Below, piece by piece: positions 60,010 to 64,000 of a stretch of 64,000 nucleotides of DNA (positions are counted from its first letter, which is position 1; the number at the start of each line of letters is the position of its first letter). The DNA lies in the NCBI RefSeq assembly GCF_937958975.1, contig NZ_CALGRE010000014.1, positions 1 to 64,000 on the forward strand, read 5' to 3'. The translations under genes and the position numbers were made by a program. The notes under the pieces were generated by a model. The model was given only the letters and a program-made list of their open reading frames with translations. It did not search any database and was not told the origin of the DNA. The DNA comes from an uncultured Eubacterium sp. (GTDB lineage Bacteria; Bacillota; Clostridia; Lachnospirales; Lachnospiraceae).

Positions 60010-61476
60010 ATGGATTTTAATGTATATAAAGACATTGAAAAAAGAACAAATGGAGAAATTTACATAGGAGTAGTCGGACCTGTAAGAACGGGAAAATCTA
60101 CATTTATCAAAAATTTTATGGATGTTGCTGTAGTGCCAAATATTGCAGACCAAAATGAGGTGAAAAGGACAATGGATGAACTTCCGCAGTCTTCTTCCGG
60201 AAAAACAATAATGACTACGGAGCCAAAATTTATTCCAAATAATGCGGTATCCATCAAAATAGGCGGCAAGGCAAATGTCAAAGTACGGTTGATAGACTGT
60301 GTGGGATTTATGGTAGATGGGGCAACCGGTCATATGGAAGAAGATAAAGAGAGAATGGTAAAGACACCTTGGTTTGATTATGATATACCATTTTCAAAAG
60401 CTGCGGAAATCGGTACACAGAAAGTAATCTCAGAACATTCTACGATTGGAGTTGTAATTACATGTGACGGCAGTTTTACGGACTTGGACCCGGCTGAGTA
60501 CAATAAAGCGTTAGATAAAACCGTGAGGGAATTAAATAGTATTAATAAACCTTTTATTATACTTGTAAATTCTCTTAATCCTGAGTCGGAGCAATGCCTT
60601 AAATTAAGAGAAGAAATTGCTAATAAATATAATGTTTCTACGCTTGCGATAAACTGTCTGAAATTGAATGAGAAGGATGTAAATAATATTCTTGAAAATA
60701 TTTTATTTGAGTTTCCTATTACAGAAATCGTATTTAACGTACCGAAATGGCTGGAAATTATGGACTTCCAGCATGAGTTGATGAAGTATATTGTAGATTA
60801 TTCCAAAGAAATCTTAGGAAAGGTGATTAAGATTAAAGACATAAAAAAATTAAAGCTTTTGCCGGATAAAGAGTATATGAATTCAGCACAAATGGCATCG
60901 GTAGAATTATCAAATGGAAAATTGGTGTTGAATTATGATATTGACGATAAATATTACTATGAAACTTTAACGGAAATGACAGGAACGAAGATTGACAATC
61001 AATTACAGCTGATTAAGATGGTGAGAGAACTTTCTATGCAGAAAAATAATTATATTAAAGTGAATGAGGCAATTAGTAAGGTGAGAAGTACAGGGTATGG
61101 TATTGTGACACCGGAGAAAGAAGAAATTGTGCTTGAGGACCCTGAATTAATTAAAACAGGTAGTAAGTATGGCGTGAAAATTAAAGCAACGGCGCCGTCA
61201 ATTCATTTTGTAAAAGCGAATATTCTCACAGAAATTTCACCAATTATCGGAAGTGAGGAACAGGCAAAGGATATGATTAATTTTATAAACAAAAAAGAAG
61301 AGGGAAAAAGTATATGGGATACAAATATATTTGGTAAGTCAATTGGACAGATTGTTGATGAAGGAATCACCAATAAAATTAATAATCTTACAGAGGAAAC
61401 TCAATCGAGAATGCAGGGAACAATTGAGAAGATTACAAATGACCAGAGCCGGGGAGTTATATGCATATTGCTGTAA
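60010..61476 (+). CDS. spoIVA: Stage IV sporulation protein A
   Basis: SpoIVA is the ATP-hydrolysing, self-polymerising protein that forms the basal layer of the spore coat around the forespore. The Walker A site VVGPVRTGKSTFIKNF is at about residues 20-36, with LIDCVGFMVDGATGHMEED as the Walker B/switch region and the conserved end QSRGVICILL. The 488-residue length is nearly identical to Bacillus SpoIVA (492). ATG 60010 is chosen over ATG 59992 because AAGGGGG (59996-60002) is 7 nt upstream. It shows the organism forms endospores or descends from one that did. Confidence 0.97.
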   Translation: MDFNVYKDIEKRTNGEIYIGVVGPVRTGKSTFIKNFMDVAVVPNIADQNEVKRTMDELPQSSSGKTIMTTEPKFIPNNAVSIKIGGKANVKVRLIDCVGFMVDGATGHMEEDKERMVKTPWFDYDIPFSKAAEIGTQKVISEHSTIGVVITCDGSFTDLDPAEYNKALDKTVRELNSINKPFIILVNSLNPESEQCLKLREEIANKYNVSTLAINCLKLNEKDVNNILENILFEFPITEIVFNVPKWLEIMDFQHELMKYIVDYSKEILGKVIKIKDIKKLKLLPDKEYMNSAQMASVELSNGKLVLNYDIDDKYYYETLTEMTGTKIDNQLQLIKMVRELSMQKNNYIKVNEAISKVRSTGYGIVTPEKEEIVLEDPELIKTGSKYGVKIKATAPSIHFVKANILTEISPIIGSEEQAKDMINFINKKEEGKSIWDTNIFGKSIGQIVDEGITNKINNLTEETQSRMQGTIEKITNDQSRGVICILL

Positions 61477-61513
61477 AAAGGTGAGAAAATATCGTTTTTA
61501 TTGTAAAATATGC

Positions 61514-61542
61514 TTGTTTTCTTTTTCTTTCAATGCTACTAT
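61514..61542 (+). promoter_or_regulatory. Candidate promoter of the GH71/99-like gene
   Basis: TTGTTT (61514-61519), a 17-base spacer and TACTAT (61537-61542) lie 64 bases before the start codon. Confidence 0.4.
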
Positions 61543-61556
61543 ATAGCCATATAGAG

Positions 61557-61570
61557 GTTTAACGTTTAAC
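61557..61570 (+). repeat. Tandem GTTTAAC repeat, possible operator
   Basis: GTTTAAC is repeated head to tail (61557-61563, 61564-61570) just after the candidate -10, followed by ATCAATGTTAAATGAT-like sequence. This is a typical location for a sugar-responsive repressor site. The regulator is unknown. Confidence 0.4.
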
Positions 61571-61606
61571 TAAATTATCAATGTTAAATGATAGGAGGGA
61601 GAAAAC

Positions 61607-64000
61607 ATGAAAAGAATATTTTCGATTTTACTTGCTTTAACACTATTACTTACAGTTATGCCGCAGCCGGCATTGACAGATACTGTTAAAGCGGCAGATG
61701 TGGCGGCATCTGGGGATTTTACCGGGGGAAATTATGAAGGACAAAATTTAGCATTTGTAGATGATTCAAATACAAGTGCCGAGGCGTATACATATAAGGT
61801 CTCTAAAAATGGAATTTTAGGAAGAATGATTGACAATAATAAGTACGCATATTTTAAAGTGGAAAATAATGCAATCACACAGAATGACCATAATCTTTTT
61901 GTTGAGATTACTTATTTTGATGAAGGAAACGATTTTTTTCAGCTTCAGTACAATGCAGTCAGTGGAAATTACAAGCAGGCGGCAATTAATAAATCAAATT
62001 CTAACACTTGGATTACAACAACAGTGTGTTTAGAAGATGCCAGCTTAAAAAAGGCACAAAACGGCGGATGCGACTTTAGAATTTGGGGACGTGGAAATGA
62101 TGGAACAGTGATATCAAAAATCAGGCTGACAAAGCAGTCCGTGAATCCGGATGCAGAGCCTCTTGGAAAAAGGACAGGGGGAACGGAAAGTTCAGAATTT
62201 AGGGGGAAATCATTTACAGGATATCAGGGCTGGTTTGGAACCGGTGGACAGTATAATTCATGGCAGCATTATGCATATGGGGACGCTGACAGCGATGGAA
62301 CCCGATGGCCGAGAAAGAATAAAATATCGATTGATATATTTCCTGATGTGACAGAATATGCAGATAGTTCATTGGCACAGACAGGGTTTGCCAATTTAGG
62401 AAATGGGAAAAATACGAAATTGTTTGATTCTAATGCCAAAGATGTCATCAATACACACTTTAGATGGATGAATGAGTATGGTATTGATGGTGCAGCAATT
62501 CAGCGTTTTGTCGGAGGACTTACCGGAAGAACGATTACGGGCAGTCAGGAGGCAACACAGCTAAAGAAAATACAAAACGCGGCAGAGTCAAATAACAGAT
62601 TGATGTATGTTATGTATGATATCAGTGGAGGGTCACAGATTAGTGATGCAAACGATACGACATCTATCAGTTCCTATGTAAAAGATATCAAATTTGACTG
62701 GGTTTACAATATTGAACAATCTTTGGAAATGCTAAATTCATCTTCTTATGCTACGGTGAAAGGAAAACCGGTTGTATGTGTATGGGGATTTGGATTTGAC
62801 AATGCAGAAAATACCAGACCAAGCAGACGTGTTGACTATGAAGAAATGATTGACTTTTTCCATGCAAGGGGATGTTATGTAATTATTGGCGTTCCAAGAG
62901 ATTGGAGAAATCAGAATCAATATATAGATATATATAACAAAGCCGATATGATTTCACCTTGGTATGTGGGGGCATTGGGAGCTGATGAGGCAAGTGTAAA
63001 TTCTATTTACAATAATTATTTAAGTCCGGATTTACAGTATTGTAAAAATCATAATATGGATTATTATCCTGTAGTATTTTCGGGGTTTTCATGGACATTA
63101 TGGCAGGGTGGAAAACCAAATATGATTGCGAGAAATGCAGGTCAGACATTTTGGAATCAGGCATATAAATTAAAACAGCTGGGACTTGATTCATTTTATA
63201 TTGCAATGTTCGATGAATATGATGAGGGGACAGCCATTGCAAAAAATGCCAGTGACTATTTTGATATTCCGACAGACCAGTATTTTGTTACAGCAAGCTG
63301 CGATGGATATTGGCTGTCATCAGATTTTCAGTTGCGGGTAGTGAGCGAGGCAGTTAAGATGATGAAAAATCAGCGGAGTGTGGTAAAAGAGGTGCCGGTG
63401 GCACATTCTAACGGACCTGTCTATTATCGAAACAGCTTTGAAAGCAAGTATGTTACCTGCTTAGAGGGGCAGTATAGTGGCAATTATCCGGTGGATCCCT
63501 GCTTTAAGAATGACAAAGAACTTCTGGCAAAGAATGCGAGTGGAAATGCCCGGATTTTAAAAAATTCTACAGCAAAAACAGGTGATTATCTGGTTTCATT
63601 CAGTGGAAATGGAAATGCTGAAAATTCATCGTACATATATAGAATTTCTGAGACAGCAATCAAGATAAAAAAAGGAATGCAGCTTTCATATTCCATGTAT
63701 GCAGTAAATGATTTGGGTAAAAATACATATGTTGACTTGCTTTTAGATGATGGAAGTTATGTGAGTACAAGAGGTATAACCTCCAACGGAGTCTTAATGG
63801 GGGGAGGAGCAGCAAAAGGCAATGTTGGAAGCTGGAGTGATTATACTTTTACATTTGGAAGTGATAGTTTGGCAGGAAAAAGTATTGTAGGTATTGTTTT
63901 GGCATATGGCGGTAATTTGGGAAATTACAGCGCTTATTTTGATAATATTATTATTGAAGACGGTCAGGGCAGTGTCGAAGAGGAAACAACAAATGTAAAG
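61607..64000 (+). CDS. Secreted GH71/99-like glycoside hydrolase, 3' end beyond window
   Basis: 798 codons are open to the window edge with no stop. A signal peptide (IFSILLALTLLLTVMPQPAL) is followed by an N-terminal beta domain (about residues 35-180). The TIM-barrel enzyme domain has GYQGWFGTGGQYNSWQHYAY (about residue 204), FPDVTEYA, HFRWMNEYGIDGAAIQRF (about residue 285) and MFDEYDEGTAI. The last has Glu537 and Glu540 in the E-x-x-E arrangement of the GH99 endo-alpha-mannosidase active site. A beta-sandwich, perhaps carbohydrate-binding, starts near residue 605. It likely attacks host or yeast alpha-mannan-type glycans outside the cell; the substrate is inferred. AGGAGGGA precedes ATG 61607. 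Confidence 0.85.
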   Translation, partial: MKRIFSILLALTLLLTVMPQPALTDTVKAADVAASGDFTGGNYEGQNLAFVDDSNTSAEAYTYKVSKNGILGRMIDNNKYAYFKVENNAITQNDHNLFVEITYFDEGNDFFQLQYNAVSGNYKQAAINKSNSNTWITTTVCLEDASLKKAQNGGCDFRIWGRGNDGTVISKIRLTKQSVNPDAEPLGKRTGGTESSEFRGKSFTGYQGWFGTGGQYNSWQHYAYGDADSDGTRWPRKNKISIDIFPDVTEYADSSLAQTGFANLGNGKNTKLFDSNAKDVINTHFRWMNEYGIDGAAIQRFVGGLTGRTITGSQEATQLKKIQNAAESNNRLMYVMYDISGGSQISDANDTTSISSYVKDIKFDWVYNIEQSLEMLNSSSYATVKGKPVVCVWGFGFDNAENTRPSRRVDYEEMIDFFHARGCYVIIGVPRDWRNQNQYIDIYNKADMISPWYVGALGADEASVNSIYNNYLSPDLQYCKNHNMDYYPVVFSGFSWTLWQGGKPNMIARNAGQTFWNQAYKLKQLGLDSFYIAMFDEYDEGTAIAKNASDYFDIPTDQYFVTASCDGYWLSSDFQLRVVSEAVKMMKNQRSVVKEVPVAHSNGPVYYRNSFESKYVTCLEGQYSGNYPVDPCFKNDKELLAKNASGNARILKNSTAKTGDYLVSFSGNGNAENSSYIYRISETAIKIKKGMQLSYSMYAVNDLGKNTYVDLLLDDGSYVSTRGITSNGVLMGGGAAKGNVGSWSDYTFTFGSDSLAGKSIVGIVLAYGGNLGNYSAYFDNIIIEDGQGSVEEETTNVK

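Noticed and set aside
1..64000. tRNA, rRNA, CRISPR arrays, transposases and prophage genes
   Set aside because: None could be recognised by reading the intergenic regions and protein products. A tRNAscan or Infernal run would be needed to exclude small RNAs fully.

Overview
The window is one contig arm from a low-GC, spore-forming Clostridia, most likely a Lachnospiraceae-type gut anaerobe. This placement is an inference from gene content and order: spoIVA and a ylbJ-type gene, pta-ackA acetate fermentation, a biotin-dependent sodium-pump decarboxylase operon, and the order smc-ftsY-ylxM-ffh-rpsP-khpA-rimM-trmD-rplS. Bases 1-25 are not genomic. They match the end of an Illumina adapter, so the left edge is a true contig end and the first gene is cut. 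The right edge cuts a glycoside hydrolase gene. No tRNA, rRNA, CRISPR array or insertion sequence was recognised, and no gene-free stretch exceeds 300 bases.

Layout. 26-4983: nucleoside salvage (deoB, udp), an LTA-synthase-like sulfatase-fold enzyme and a D,D-carboxypeptidase. 5061-7655: scpAB followed by a second D,D-carboxypeptidase. 7810-12053: dapF, murE and an asnB homologue, a peptidoglycan-precursor group. 12095-17726: a five-gene biotin-dependent operon holding two different carboxyltransferases, a biotin carrier and the membrane beta and gamma-like subunits of a sodium pump, behind a structured leader. 17772-21729: flavoprotein, cmk, ispH, rpsA. 21772-24418: rsmD, coaD, a coiled-coil protein and convergent ylbJ. 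24531-28374: walJ-like, an ACT/PFL pair and tmcAL. 28554-30760: pta-ackA.

30771-59940 is a long housekeeping backbone: yceD-rpmF, plsX-acpP-rnc-smc-ftsY, then ylxM-ffh-rpsP-khpA-rimM-trmD-rplS-rbgA-rnhB-yraN-pgeF-der-plsY-gpsA-cls. It couples ribosome assembly, protein targeting, chromosome condensation and phospholipid synthesis. Two pieces look inserted. One is a polytopic membrane protein between rpmF and plsX. The other is about 8 kb (39863-48217) between ftsY and ylxM, carrying ilvA, a secreted RHS-repeat protein with a putative cysteine-peptidase C-terminus, and two tandem secreted paralogues. This RHS cassette is the best candidate for an undescribed system. 60010-64000 holds spoIVA, behind a sigma-E-like promoter, and a secreted GH71/99-like enzyme that runs off the window.

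Regulatory signals are unusually legible. There are near-consensus promoters (TTGACA-17-TATAAT at 30771), long perfect terminators (23431, 48228), a terminator laid over a ribosome binding site (3730), a -35 box inside a terminator arm (48257), and a hairpin between the Shine-Dalgarno and the start codon of ftsY (38886).
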